NCBI RefSeq assembly: GCF_000150275.1
Contig: NW_002060947.1
Span: forward strand, 6,721,211 to 6,785,210
DNA: 64,000 nucleotides
Direction: 5' to 3'
From: Trichoplax adhaerens
Taxonomy: Eukaryota; Placozoa; Uniplacotomia; Trichoplacea; Trichoplacidae
Every line of letters starts with the position of its first letter. Position 1 is the stretch's first letter. The notes beneath the pieces were generated by a model. It searched no databases. It was not told the origin of the DNA and saw nothing but the letters and a program-made list of their open reading frames with translations. Positions 1-15,200 of this stretch are shown one piece after another. Made by a program: the position numbers and the translations under genes.

Positions 1-9
1 TTAATTTAG

Positions 10-3000
10 GTTGCCTTTAACTTTACATATCTTGAAACATCACCCGAAGATACCCATTCACAAGATGTTAAAGATAAATATGTTGCACTAAAAGTAAGAA
101 TCTCTTTAATTTAAAGGCATCTTAATGTAGATTGACATAATAATATAAAATTATATTATATTGTAATGATGGGCTGTAGTTTATCGTAACTAAGCGTAAA
201 GAAAAAGCTAAACTGTGAATTATAGAATTTGTCGATACCAGGTTGTCACTTCATTTTGACTAACTATCACTACGATTTACTACGCAGACGATAAGTTCTC
301 TTGATCGTGTAAGGCTAATGAAGCATTCCCTAGTTACCGCATATGCATACCAAAAATGGTAATTTGTTAAATCAAATCTTAAAATAGATCTCTTCCTTCG
401 TAAGCTACTTTGTACTAAGATATATAGAAAAAGAACATAAATGTTTTATATATTTACTGGAAATGAAAAAAACAAAATATAACCCTATCTCAAATATATG
501 TAAATTTCTGAATTAAAGTATTATTTAAAGCTAAATAAGAAATATAGATTCGCAATTATGATATATTCCTTGCAATTTTAGGAAAGCAGGTCATCGAGCT
601 ATGTATTTAGGTAAAATTTTTTTGGACTTTATATACTTAATTGGATTGAGTATTCCTATCGTTATGGATACTTTGGATTTCATAAGTTTAGCGCGTAATA
701 CGAATGCTTCTAGTAACTCCTACTCTAATTTGGTAAGATTATAATAAAATCGATGTTGTTTTCTTAAAAACAAACAGGCAATTATTTCTAGTTTGGTTTC
801 GAATCGATATTATCAGCTTATTTATTAAAATCGCCAAAAGCTGAGTATATTGTCCTAAAATTAATAAATTTTAAGATTGCTAATATGATCTTATATTTGC
901 TACATTGACCTTATTGTCGGATCTCTAGACCGCACCAGGAGTACCGATCAGAAATATTTTCGTTTTCATTACGGTTATGATTATGATTTGTGGTTTTAGC
1001 TATATTCTTGCATCCGGGGTAAGTACCGTATTGACCAATATACTAGGTCTGATTTATACTGAACTATAACATCAGACACATTTCCATTGTTGTAGATTGA
1101 TGTTAATGTTAGTAATTGTGACGAAGACCTAAATAAAGAATTTAAAAAACGAAAACGCTGAAACCAATTGTTCTAATAACATATGTTGATGAGATCCTGT
1201 TGCTAATCCTTTTAACTATAGAGGCGAATCATTCTCCATTTCCTGAAGCAAACTGTGTTTGAACTGTTTGTAGCAGTTCTTGGATTGCTTTACGCTCTAC
1301 CGTTCAATAAGCCCATCGGTTACGAAAATCTTCGGATTGGAGCACTTCTTATTCTTTGCTTATTTATCAACGTTATATTCATAATGAGAAGGCAAGACTA
1401 AATTAAGGATCACATAGATATATAAGATTGTTGCATTATGGAAACTCTTTTACTTTAAACAAGGAAGAACTGCTAGAAATCTCTCAGCGTATCCAGCACA
1501 GCTAGAGTATTAAAATAAAATTTTGTTGTTCTTACCACTGTACAGCTGAACAGAAATATCGATCTTGTAACGGCATCTTACAAATATCAACTTACGCGAT
1601 AACATTTTCACAAATTAGATAACGATCGATAAGTTATAATCGGTCATAATATATCACAAAATACATTTAGATAAATATTTTATTTATAACCTGTTCTATA
1701 GACTTATATACTGCAAAGCTTATGCATAACTGAGTGTACTACTTTTGTCAAATCAAGATGGATTACTGTTTTAATTAGACTCCAATATGAAAACAGAACT
1801 AAAATACTAATGAAAGCCTCATATCATGACAAAGATAGTTAGGATGGTATATTTTAAATGCTGCACTGTTAGAAATTATGTGTAGTATAATAGCATAACC
1901 TATTTACATAATCGAAAATATAGATAAAAGCAGTTTATATATTCCAATTTCTTTAGAAAAGCTCTCTATCATAATCCAATTATAATTAAAATGGTAAATC
2001 AATTTTGCGGGCACGAACGATTTAATAGATTGAATCAAGAGATATCATATATCAGATTATCATGACATACCGTAAGCTAATAATTAAATACATTTTACTA
2101 GTTTTTCCAGATTAGGTCTGTATATTTCGATGCTTATTACTACCATTACGACCATCATCAGAGTTTCAGTTGTTTTTATACTGTTACTTGTGGCATTTGC
2201 TGGTGCTTTTGCAATAATATTAAATGATGAGGTAAGGAGATCTTAACTAGCACCCATATATGTATTAAAATCATTTTTTAGCTTTATTGTATTTCTTATT
2301 GAAGTAGTTAATCACATAGTTTAAAAAATACTACTTTGCTTAACCGATCGCGTATTGTCTTAGTTTTATCTTCTAAGTTTATCTAATTTTAAAAATACAG
2401 GCAACATTCAGACAATTTGATGCTGCATTAGTCACTATATTGACCATGTCTGCCGGAGAACTTAATTATGCCAACACCTTCCATCATTTAATTAATACTG
2501 GAAGACTCACGGGATTTAAAATAGAACTAATATTATTTGCAGCCATGGTTGTTATTATTAATATCGCCTTTTCAAATTTACTGGTAAGATTTTAAAGATT
2601 AGGTATAGTTTAATTAATTATTAACAGAGTTATTACAGCAGTTATCGAGAAAGAAATGAAAAATGCAGATAATACATTCGATTAATTAAGTTATAATGGT
2701 AATTTTTCGGCATTGCTTGCTAATAGATATCCTACATGAATCTTTATTCAAAACTTTCAAATAATTATATCGCTACGTTATAGCCGTAACCATGAATTAT
2801 TCATATTTACCATAAAATAATTTAAATTTATAACGGGTTTTAACTTTCAGTCTTAAAGATTACTATTTGATTTGAAATGTTTAATTGCTTTTATGAATAG
2901 CCCTAGAGTTATTGATTTTGACTTGGCAGAAAAGTTGTCGGCTGATTTAGATATTAAGTAAATGCACCATACTTTTGGAGTATATTATTTAATTTGAACA

Positions 3001-3880
3001 CTTCTAATGTAACAAAACATATTGGAAATGACTTAGATTGGCCTTGCGGTAGGTGATATTAACGAAGTCAGGGAAACTGCTAGTTTAAACCTAGCTAAAA
3101 GTCAATATGAGTCAATTATTGGAATTTACGAATCATATCCAATATATCTGAAGAAGATTTTGTATAGTCCAGGATTAATCGTCAGAAAAGATAAAAATTC
3201 GAGTTATTTGCAAAAGGTAAAATAAACTAGGCGATATAGATATCTTCATACAGAAGCAAAGGAAATCATTTTCATTTTCAGTCCGATTAATTTCGATGGC
3301 ACCCTGAAAAAATATAATTGTGTAAGTTAAATCAGGCCCAAACTGTTTGGAGATATCCTTTTACGGGTGTAAATAAATATTATAGAGGAATTTGAACGGA
3401 ATATAACTTCGATTTTCTAAGGAAGGGGTACCATCGAAAATAATCAGATTGTGCATGAAGCATAAAAGAGCCGTATGCTATTGAAAGCAATCTTCTAGTA
3501 AAGTTTTAAAGCAAAATTTATTCTTCTTAACACTATTTAGCAAACTTGGCATTCTTTAACCGATAATATAGCAATGATTCAAGAAGAAAAAGATCAAGTT
3601 AATCCAGAATTTGATTGGAGAAGTTTAAATGCTTTCGTTCTAAGGCAACAAACTGAGTAAGAATTATGCTGTTAAACATCACGCTAATTATATTACAATT
3701 AATGTTTTAAAATTATTTTGTAGAATACGTCTATTAAAAGAATCAATCGAAGATGTAAAGTCAGACATTAAAATGATTAGCTATTCGAGCCATTCTGAAA
3801 CTAATAAATTGATTAAGCAAGTTTTGCATACGGTACAAGCCAATGGTAATGAAAAGGTTACTACCACCAGTGCTAACTGA
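10..3880 (+). CDS. TRPA-like channel gene A, 3' part (exons 16-25)
   Basis: This is the C-terminal 443 residues of a TRPA-type cation channel; the 5' part lies before the window. Exons by homology to gene B: 10-93, 288-358, 582-732, 929-1018, 1222-1391, 2102-2231, 2401-2583, 3037-3216, 3541-3656, 3724-3880 (TGA). The sum is 1332 nt, in frame. S1 is in the exon at 582, S2 at 929, S3 and S4 at 1222, the S4-S5 linker and S5 at 2102, the pore and S6 at 2401. The filter motif is SAGELNY, followed by GLAVGDINEV after S6, a TRPA1 hallmark. The intron at 1392-2101 has a GC donor (AG|GCAAG). Gene A is the closest relative of gene B: even some introns align, so the duplication is recent. Channel function is inferred from the family; the exon model is seen directly. 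Confidence 0.88.
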
Positions 3881-5194
3881 AAGATTTATATTATTTAACT
3901 GAAACTATGCAGCAGTATTCTGTCTGTATTTTTTTGTGAAGACGGATATCGAGGATTGTTGTACATAAGCCTAATTTGAGAGCAGCTGTAAATATGCACA
4001 AAGATATTGTTGATTATTTTTCAGAGTTAGAGTACGGCTACTGATGAAGCTATGAATGTCTACCGTTAACAAAACAGAATAGGACATCAACATACACGGC
4101 AGAATATACAAATATCTAAGAATATATTAGCATACGGATAGCTTATAGTAAAATATTTATCGAGACTGATCTAACAAAGTCCGTGTTTGCTATATAAGTT
4201 ACGAATCTAAAGGTTATGTTAGATAGGTATTTACAAATAAATTGATATTCGTATATATCGCCAATAAAATTAATTTGTAGTAATATATATATATATAATA
4301 ATATAAGATGTCCAAGTTCATATTTATTTTGTTTATAAAAATCTCTGCACATGTGATATTATACCGAAATTTTTAGTTTCTCTTTTGGCAATATATATTA
4401 CTGATCACGTTTACGCTTGCGTTATTTTCTCTTCATAGCAAATAATGCTTTCTTTCAAAAGCACTGTATCAGAAAATATTCATCATATATTATAATCCTG
4501 TAGTTTACTGAAATATTTTACTCAGCTAACAAGTATTCAGAGCTAACAAGTAGTGGATTCTAATAGCTGTAATTAATGATTAAGCAAATGATAATAGTTT
4601 CAAACGTACAAGATACTTAAGACAGATCAATTGCATTAGATCCAGAAATCTCCTATGGCACTTTACCACAGACAGGTATAGTAACGTATAAAGGTATATC
4701 CCACTGCATTAGGGAGCTGTTGTGCATCAGAGCTAAACGCCGGCTGCACTCGAAGAGACATTCTTTGCTTTTAATCGTGCAATTAATGGTAGGTTGAGAG
4801 TAACCTGTTATTGCCTTGAACCAAGCTTGCATTTTCTATTATGGAGTATCTGCATTTATGATCATATTATACTAGTCAAACATCCACGAAAGAGTGCAGT
4901 ACCAATAAACTTTTCGGATATATTCGACTCAAGCGATGAATTGACAATATTGAATATTTTTATAATTATCGCAAGTAAATGATAGGAACTAAAACCTATA
5001 TAAAACCTAATAATGAACTGATCATGAAAAGACTATTTTCCTTTATATTAATTTTCTTTTGTTCGTTATAGAAAAACTGTAATGTCAGTACTTAAATGGT
5101 TATTCGTAGTTATTTCAATCGATGCTAGTAATCTACCTGTCTTTATTCTAGTATACTTGAGCATTAATCGTTCAATTTTTTACAGCTATGCGTA

Positions 5195-5640
5195 AGTAAT
5201 ACCAAATTACATCTACTCAATGTCAATATATAGTTAACAATTTCTATAATGTGCAATGATTCATCGCTCTTCATGTCTCATGTTCTAGATATTCTCACCT
5301 CATCATATGCATATCTCTCCTCTTATATATACATAAAAAATCCGTATCCTACAGCTATATCTTTGCGGTGTACGTAAAACTTTTCAATTTATTTGATCAT
5401 TGACTAAATCTACCCAGTTCTGCCTGAGGTAATGCCAAATTACAGCTTCTCAAAATCAAGTGCAAAGTTTACGATTTCTATAGTATACAAATATTCATCG
5501 CTCTTCAAATCTTATGCTGTAGATATTCTAATTTATCATATGCTTATCTCTCCTCTAATATACATAAAATTACGGAACCTACAAGTCTGCTTTAGCAGTC
5601 TAAGTTTTTACAATATTTTATGATTATTTACCATTTGAAA
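5195..5640. repeat. Two-copy tandem duplication, about 234-bp unit
   Basis: The stretch starting gtaataccaaattac at 5195 reappears as gtaatgccaaattac at 5429. Both copies continue with matching blocks (attcatcgctcttca, tagatattct, atatgc/tatctctcctct, tacataaaa). The units are clearly related but diverged by many substitutions and small indels, so this is an old duplication. Confidence 0.7.
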
Positions 5641-6184
5641 GCTAGCTTATGACTCAATCATCAATAACTTATTTCCATTCTTAGGGTAATACTTTGACAA
5701 TTGAAGATACATATTCGCATTTAGTAGGCTCAGCACGTACTTTGTTTTAGAATTGTATTATTCCTTATTGAATTCACTCAGCGGGTAATCAACGGTTATG
5801 ACGCAAAGAAATCCAATGTATTTCATAAAAAGTGATAAAATCAACGCGGATTCTATAGGGTTGTCTCCATAACAACCATCGAACTTATTCATTAAGTGAT
5901 TGCCTTTATTGCTTTAGATTTAGCCTGATATGCTAATTAATCCATTGAGTTACATGGAGTAAATAGTGCTTAATTGAATAGTCTGTAATGAGGTAATTCG
6001 TTATATAATTATGGGGCGATGGAGCGAACGAAAACTCGATAGTTTACGAACAAAGTAAATCGCCTCGTCTTGTAGCTTGTAGCTTGTAGCTATTTAACGT
6101 TGAATTAAATCGAAAAAGTCAAATCTAACCCTTATAAAAAGAACTTAGATCATTCATCATCAACTAATCCACAACTTGATATTG

Positions 6185-6200
6185 TATATATATATATATA
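6185..6200. repeat. (TA)8 run just upstream of gene B start
   Basis: Eight TA units end 28 bases before the gene B ATG. This is a simple repeat. It could serve as a TATA-like element, but the short spacing to the ATG makes a 5' UTR or random AT-rich tract just as likely. Confidence 0.4.
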
Positions 6201-6228
6201 CACCGTAGCGAAGATTCCTATTTTCGAT

Positions 6229-9200
6229 ATGGCAAAAGTAAATAGGATCGACATTATGTCCAATAATGCCAACAATGATCTAGAAGAAGAAACAACGATA
6301 TGTTATCGGCCTTTTAGGAAGAGAACTACAGATCATTCTAACAGGTTAAATTCAGTACCTGGAAGAGCTCGTGGTAGGAAAGGCTCCGATTTAGTAGCAG
6401 GATCATTTTTAAGCTTAAGCTTAGCCATGGCTAAAATGGGTGGAATTGATGTTCATGATGTGAGTCTAGGCATCTTCTAAATTGAATGATGACGTTAGTA
6501 CTAATTCGTTATATAGCGGTTATTTTAAAATTGAAAGATGTATAGATCTTGTTAAAGTTATGCCAGTATACCTTTTATGTTATTATTTATTGTGTAATTC
6601 AATTTTGGAAACTTAGCTGCTAATTATTCAAAATGGAGAGATTACGTTTATAAAGAGCAAGTTCTACATCTCCGCATAATATTGGAGATAATATTGTCTC
6701 AAGGATTGAGTGCTTTTAATTTAGTTAGCACGCGTATAATTCCAAGATGAAGTATGTCATATGTTTTAAGACACTATATAGCAATCATCATGACGATATC
6801 TGTAATGTGAGACGGATGCTGTAACATTACAAAGCAATTAGTACGATTATATCTATAGCGAAACTTTAGATTAGGAATATAGCTGTAATAACACTTAATT
6901 TATCTCTCACAAACCTGAAAAATTCTTATCAACGCCATCTCTAAAGTGAATAACATTTGAAGACCTTTTCCTGATTATAAATGAATTCAGCCGATCAGAA
7001 ATAAGCAATAATTATTATACATAAATTACCATATAGATGATCCGCCGTTTTAAAAAACTTCCGTTCATTTTGCAAAATCACATATTACACGATCATAATT
7101 ATTTCGAACAGTGTTTTGAAAATGACCTATTACGTAAGCGTTTTGTATCTATAAACGAACAAATGCCAGTGCTAGCAGAATCATGATTCATGATATTTAT
7201 CCATCATTATACACCATTAGTGAAATAATTTACCTCTTTTTATATCAATAAGTAGCTTTTGACTAGAGAATTTTTAATTATTCTTTGTAATGAATGATAT
7301 TCACAACTTCTTATAAGACAAGAATATGACCTCTACAGGTAGTCAAGTCCTAAAAGCAACTGTTTAAGAACATATAAAAGATTAAAATAATTTCGCTAAA
7401 ATTAGGCTTACTTCTTTGTCGATTTCTATCGATGTGTCGCAACCCTCACTTGTGGCAATGGAAAGTAAAGAACTCTAGTGTAGTTACTTAAAACTTGGGC
7501 TATTTCTCCCAGTACTTTCAGTTTCTATGAGAGAAGTATTTGAGAACTCGATTTCTCGGCTGATCTCCACAGACAACTGACTAATTATTACACTATTCTT
7601 CACGATGTGAGTCTTGCCGTTTCTTGAGCAATTACTAACTTTATTCTACAAACACACGCGCTTAAATAGGTTTCTACAGTGAATTCCAATATTAACGAGT
7701 GAGAATTCATACTTTACAAGTTACATTAATTAGTATAATACCATTACTAAATATACATGTCGATATTCTCAGACTTAGATAGCTACAAGCTATCAGGTGT
7801 TAAGACGCTTAACCTTTGTCCATATACGGCTCAATTTTTAGAGATTAACACACCTTACAAACCTACAGTAAATTAACTGTTAACAACTTCTATTTCTATC
7901 TCATTTCTACCATCCTATTATCAGCTACAAGTGCATTAAACATAGCACATAACCTTATCTTATCTATTCAAAAGCATTCATTAATTTACAGTTACTTAAT
8001 TAGTAACGGCGTACCGTGACACGATGATGCCCATATTAAAACCAATATTTAATTTATATATCACCAATACGGTATGTAGGCAGCAATAAAAGGAAACATA
8101 GATGATATAAATCGGGCATTTAAGTCACGATTTTACTTAGATAGAATCAATTATCCAGACGAAAATGGTTTAACTCTTATGCATCATGCAGCTATCCATG
8201 ATCATGGTGACGTTATCAACTGCTTAATGAGATATGGAGCAGGTATTATCAGAAATTACTATTTATTAACTGTGCAGTTAATTTTTAGGCTCCAAGCATT
8301 ATTATATCGCTAGAAATTAAGATACAGTAATATGTCTCGTATTTAATCCAGAAAACATAGACAATAACGATAGCTATTGACGGTGATGTATAAATAATTT
8401 TAACGACGCTATATTCGTTTGTTCATAACTTGTGATTCCCATATTAAAATCTATACTTATGCATATCCTATGCAATAACGTAGTCATTGATATCAGCATT
8501 GGGAATACCCATGAAACACCATTGCATTTAGCTGCAAAGCATAATGCATGTGATGCAATCAAAGCTCTAGTCCAAAATGGTTCCATCCTTGATGTTGTCG
8601 ATCATACTTCAAGAACACCTTTGCATTATGCCTGCAACCACGGCTGCAATGAAGCTGTTGAGGTAATTATCAAGATACTCTATTCCTTACAGTCTTTCCG
8701 TATTTTGCTCTCCTACAATTTACACGAACAGCGAAGCAATGGGAACTTTACATTTTTTAGACGATTTTGCATGAAGCCGACCTTATGAAAGCATCTCACA
8801 CTATTATTAATGCATACGATACAGAAAGGGCAACTCCGCTACATTTATCAGTATTAACTTGTTCTGAGGATGTCAACCATAAATTGGTGAGAGAGATTGG
8901 AGTCTATTTAAATGTTCAGATATGTGCTTTAGATGAATATTTATATTCTATAAATTTAACTGTGAGGCTATGATATGTATTTACGAATTGTTATGAATCT
9001 TGATGCTAGATAATATAGTAAAAATACTTTTAAAGAATATTATTTACTCTTGAGATTTCCTGTATACTGTTTAACTGTGTGTAATTCACATAGAGCGTAG
9101 AAAAATAATTTACAATTCAACCTACTAATTTGCCTCTTACTCTACGGAATATATGTATATGAATTATTAAGTAACAATTACAATTTTATGTCGAACATTA

Positions 9201-12200
9201 GCTTCATTATGGAGCTAATATATACAGAAAAGATGTAGCTGGTAACACACCTTTACTGTTAGCTGCGAAGCGGCACAAGACTGGAATTATGAAGCTATTA
9301 CTCAAATTTGGTAAATGCTCAAATTTTGTCGAACTCATCTGCCACGAAACCAAGATTTACCAAATTAGTTGTGAATTGTATTTATGTCTAATACCTTGAA
9401 ATTCCTTTCTTAATCTTTCGCTTAATAATCCTTGTTGCAGCTTTCGTAGCGGCAGCTATACTTTCATAAGCAATTTTTGAAATTAATTAAATAACATTTC
9501 TTAGATATTATAAAATTAGTAGTTATCTAATATAAGTAATAGTACAATTATTAACAAGATAGGTGCAAAGACGATTCATAAATAGGGCAATTTGAGAGTA
9601 AAATGTTGTTTTTATTAATTGCAATACAAATGATATCATCCTACCGGTACTACTCGAAATTATTTAAGAATAATGATTTAACCGTCTTGTGTTATTTCTA
9701 TTCATTCATACCACTAAATTGATTCTAGTGCAATAATTTTACCAGGGAACTAATCAAGATTGGAATATTAGAGCCAATAGACTGTTTATTTTTACAGCGT
9801 AGTAATATCAAGATAATGTTGGTCTTTTATAAGTACTAATGTTTAACTCCAACCGCATTAGTTAGCCAACCAATCATGCCGCTATTTCCACTATAATATC
9901 ACCGTACTTTTCTGCTAACAAAAATTCTAATTTTTGTTAAGAAACAAGTATTGTCTAATTCTAAACTATATTAATTAGCTAGCTCACATGGGAAACACGA
10001 ATATGTACTTGTTCCAAATGAATTTGGTATGACAGCTATTCACTTGTCAGTAGCTTCTGGATGTATTGAGGTAAGCATTACCTTATGTTTGTATATATAC
10101 ATGGGCTTATTATTGATCGCGTTAAATTTAAAATTTACTTGCCATTCTGTTATCAGATTCTTCTTATCATGCTTTCATAAATATTTAATAAATAAGGAAT
10201 AGAATGATAATCGTTCATTATTGCCTTATTTGTGACTTCTCTTCTTCCGTCAGAATATAGAATTATGCCTTGCTTTTGGAGCAGATGTAGAGTGCCAATC
10301 GGTAAATACGGAGATAAACTAGGTTAAACCACTAGTAATCACTACTAAATCTTCGCTATGTTAGTGATTAATAATAAGTTCTATTATGTAGAACAATTTT
10401 GCGGCATGCTTCACGTTTACAGTGCAAAACCTTGTTCAAGAATCATTAATATGACGTATAGACTTTTCCCTATAATTCATATAGTCTGAGCTATTAACAC
10501 CGTTGCATTTGGCGGCATTGAGTGGATATTACGAAGTTTCTGAAGTTTTAATCAATAATGGAGCCAAGGTCAATACTCCTGATTCGAAAAATAGAACATG
10601 TTTACATTATGCTGCTCTTAGTAATAATGTAGAACTGATGAATCTATTAATAAGCAACGTAAGATGATGCATAAATCAATTTAAAATTAGATTTAATATA
10701 TCCGAATCGGACACAAATATTTACCATATTTCAAATAGGGAGCTTTAATAGAAGTGATAGATATCGATTTACGAACACCATTAATGGCCGCAGCCAGCCA
10801 TGATTGCCTTGCCGCATTAGAATTCCTGATAAAAAATGGTGCTAGCACTTCTGGACAAGATAAAGATGGCAAGACTTGCCTCCATTTAATAGCACAAAAG
10901 GAGTGTGTAATGACTGCGAATGTCATTTTAGAAGTTAGTTAGAGACTTAATTTATGATGTTAATTGTTATATACTAATGCAGTCGATAATAACTACGAAA
11001 TATTTAGCATAGTGGAATTGATCTTGTCAACCTTCGTGATGCTGCCGGATGCACCCCGGCATTAACAGCGGCTGCCGCAGGAAGTATTGTAGTAAGAAGA
11101 TAAATCATGATTGGAACTGCTTTTTACGATAATTTTTAAATTTTTCTCTATCTATATTGATTTCAAATATCTTAAAATTGAGAGTGCAAATTAAATCAGA
11201 TTGAGTATATAACGCTAATTAGGCTCAAACGGTTAAGGATAGTATATTAAAATCATTTATAGATTTTGGGGAAATTGGTGAACCGGTTTTACGAGTTTGT
11301 CAAGCGCCATGAGGATTACAACGGCAATAATATCTTACATTTAGCTGCAATGAATAATCATCGTGACACCGTTAAAATTATTATCGATCATGTCTCATTT
11401 ATTGCTACCAATGCACGCAATTTTCAAGGGCAGCAAGCTTTACATTTAGCTGCTATGACCGGCAATAATCGAGTTATGCATATTTTAATTAAACGTGGAG
11501 CTGGTATTAATTCCAGGTAGTTTTATCTAAATTAAATTATGATATAAAGTCGATGATAGTATATCGTAGGTTTTAGATATCAAATTTTATTTCTTCCCAT
11601 GTTATTATAGATAAGAGTAAGATATACAATCTACTTCATAAAATATTTATTAATTTACTTTCCTGATTTTATTCCGCATGAATCATTGTAACATCTTGAG
11701 TCGTTCATTTTCTTTCCTAGGGATAATTCCGGTTGGACTCCGTTGCATTATGCTGCACAGAATGGCTTTGAGACCAGTGTCAAATTTTTAATATCTAATG
11801 AAGCAACTGTTGATACTTTCAACGAAGCAAAGGTTATTGTTAAGTAACGGTTGCTATAATACTTTACACAGTAGATGTAGAGATACTTTAATCAGCTTCA
11901 ATAGTGGGTAAGCAAATCTAGTATAAATCTTCCCTTATCAATCGCAAAATTGGTTAAGACAGGAGAGAGGTCTTAAAATACTTATTACTCTCCTTAGCAA
12001 TGGCTTACACTACCATATATACAAGTTAATTTAACAGTTATGACTCATGAAAATTAAAATTTCTAGTTTAAGTTCTTACAAATCTTTGTATCATGGGTAA
12101 GTAAAAGTATAGCTTTAGATAAAATATTAGGTGATAGCAAATTATACTCAGATCCTTCACTTAATTTAATAACGCAATATTATCTAGAAAACGCCATTGC

Positions 12201-15200
12201 TGATTGCATGTGAGAAAGGAAATGTGGAAGTAGCTAAATTATTGTTAGACAACAATGCAGATCCATCTGTTAGAAACGATAAAGGCCAAAATTGCTTAGA
12301 CATTGCCTGTGAATACCGTTATAGTGATATCGGTCTGGCTATAATTGAAACAAAATAGTATGTTATATCTTACCAATTTGAATATAACACGGAGATCACA
12401 GGCTTCTCTGTAAATAGATTGGTATATGTAGGTCTTATGCTTCAGTTCTGTTTTGCCAAATACATTTTATGTATGCTACATGAAATGATAGCTGGGAAAA
12501 AGTTATGGCTAATAGAGCATTTGATTGCTACAATCCGATGAAGCGATTATTGGAACGTTTGCCTCTTGTTGCAGAGGTAAAGACTCTACATAAGGAGTAT
12601 ACTCTATTTAGTCACCTAAATCTACTATGTAGTATGGTCTTAAGTAATTATATGAATAAAGCATAAAGTACTTGGTACATTCTTTAGCGTAGAATTTAAA
12701 ACCAAGCAAAGATTAGACTGCCGAATTTTGATGATATAAGAAAGAAATGATCGGTAACATTGACGAATTCATAATCTTCTTTTTCTTTGTTGAAATAATT
12801 ATCTGGCATATTTAAAACAGGCCGTTATGGACAGATCAATATCTTATACTAAAAGTAAATATGGCAAGGATGAATGGAAACAGGTAAGTAGTATTTTGAA
12901 AGTTATTTGATAAAGAATGATACAGTAAACTATAATGACTACGAGTTCAACAAACCAATTGGGCCATTACCTGTATTTAAATTTATGTTAATCTGAGACG
13001 GCGTTATTGAGGTAATCATTGAATAGTTCGCTTTTTACAAATCTTAATATCTCCCGAAGAAAAATTAAAACTAGTACAGAGAACTAACACTACGAATCTA
13101 CTGCCAGTTTTGTCCTCCCTGATATTTACCTGCAATGAAGTAGTTCTAAATACCGACGATCTCCTATAATGAGGAGAAACAGTAACATCGTTAGTTTCTA
13201 TGGGACAAAACTGAACCGAAATTTTATTGTAAAATTAGTCAATTTATAGTAAATCTACATAGACATTAGTTGTTAGTACGTCATACATAAATTAATATTG
13301 ACACATTCCAAATAAGTTATGTTAAGAACATTTGCCTACAGTACGACTCTAAATATTGATGATCTCCGATAGCCACAGTAGTAGGAAATCACTAGTCTCT
13401 CTTAGACAACACTTAACCCAAACTTTATAGGAACATTAGTCAATTTATATTCAATCTACATAAATATTAGTTATCAGTACTTAGATATTATTATAAAACT
13501 ATGCACTAATCTATTACAAACCTGCTAACTGTTATCGATAAAGCATTATTAATATATTTTTGATAAGTGATCTTGAAAAAACTATGTCACATATTGTGCG
13601 TCCATTTTAGATTTCTAGATATACATCAATAATCTTTCATCAGGCTTATGAAATCAGAAAATAATACTCCTACATAATTTCTAAACTACATTATTTGCGG
13701 AAAATATTGTTTTCTAGTAACGTAAGAAACAGCATAGCCGAGCAGTATAGCACTATTAATTTCGATTAAAAGAGACCATATGAGATCGAATTATAGTACA
13801 CAGTCGTAGCATTCGCATTTTTTGGTGCATTAATGTCTCATAATAAGAATTTTAGTTTATCCGCGCATATATTGTACTTTTATTTTAAATCAAACTGCAT
13901 ATCGTTTGAACATCCATTATATTAAATTTAGGTGGCCTTCAACTTTACCTATCTTGAATCATCACCCGAAGATAAACATTTACAAGATGTTACAGATAAA
14001 TACATCGCATTGGAGGTAAAAATGTCTTACAGGATACCTAAATATAGATTTTCATTTTGACCAATAACTACTGATATATTGTAAAAATGGACTATAGTTT
14101 ATCATAATCGAAAACAAGAAAATTACAACTTTAAATCATACAATTTGTCAATATCAGGTTATGATTTCATGATTTTTAACAATGTTTACAATTTGCTACA
14201 CAGACAATAAGTTCTCTTAATCGTGTAAGACTAATGAAACATCCCCTAATCACTGCATATGTACACACTAAATGGTAATTAAAAGAAATTGGAATCTTAA
14301 AATTAATCTGCTCATTTGGATAATAGTTCGTGCTAAAATCCAAATATGGATATGAACATTTAATATTTTAGTGGTTTAAAAAGTCATATAATTTAACTAT
14401 ATGCTACATTAATGTTAATTTCTGAACTAAAATGCTGTTTAAAAATTAAAATAAGATTTACAGATTCATGCATAATTATATATTCTTTGCGATTACAGGA
14501 AAGCAGCTATTCGATTTATATATTACAGTAAAGTTATATTGGACATTATTTACTTATTTGGATTGGGTTTTCCTATTGCCTTGAATGCTTGGGATTTCTT
14601 GGATTTAGCAACCAAAACAAATACTTCTAGTTCTTCTTACTCCACGTTGGTGAGTTTGTAACGATGTCAACGTTGTTTTTACTGATAAGACTATGCCTAA
14701 TCAACCACGAAATAGTCAATTATCTTTAATATTGTTTTAAATTATTTCTATTAGCTAATTTAACAGAAGATAACAGTACATCTTAACCTAAAATTTAAAT
14801 ATTTCAGGATTGCTAATATTATCTTGTATTTGCTTCTATAATTTATTGGTTCTCTAGGTCTTACCAGGAGTTCCATACCGAAACATTATAGTTTTCACCA
14901 CGGTTTTAATTATGTTATCTACTATTGGCTATTTTGGTATTGCTGGAGTAAGTATTAGTCAATATGTTTACTCTAATTTTAACCTAAACTATAAAATTAA
15001 GCATATTTTTCATTTGTGTTGGCGCTAATGTTAAAAAAGCTGTGACGAAATTTGAAACAAAATTTCGACTGGAAAAATGAACATTATGATTTAAGCTACT
15101 CTGATGACGAGATCATGTTGTATTTCTTCAATTATAGCGACGAGTCTTTCTTTATTTCTTGAAGCAAACGTTGTATGAACTGTTTATAGTAGTGGCTGGC

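Larger units (their letters stand above)
3881..6228. other. Intergenic A-B, no gene seen
   Basis: No splice-supported coding exon was found. The short open frames here (4143-4352 minus, 4794-4982 plus, 5432-5623 plus) are low-complexity and have no paralogue elsewhere in the array. The stretch holds a TA run near 4281-4303 and a diverged two-copy tandem duplication at 5195-5640. The promoter and 5' UTR of gene B should lie at its right end. Confidence 0.6.

Noticed and set aside
4143-4352. Short hydrophobic minus-strand frame between A and B
   Set aside because: It reads through a TA-rich simple repeat; its Ile/Tyr-rich composition is expected by chance.
8374-8586. Minus-strand open frame over gene B exon 3
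   Set aside because: It is antisense to a well-supported ankyrin exon; the ankyrin frame has paralogues in C, D and E.
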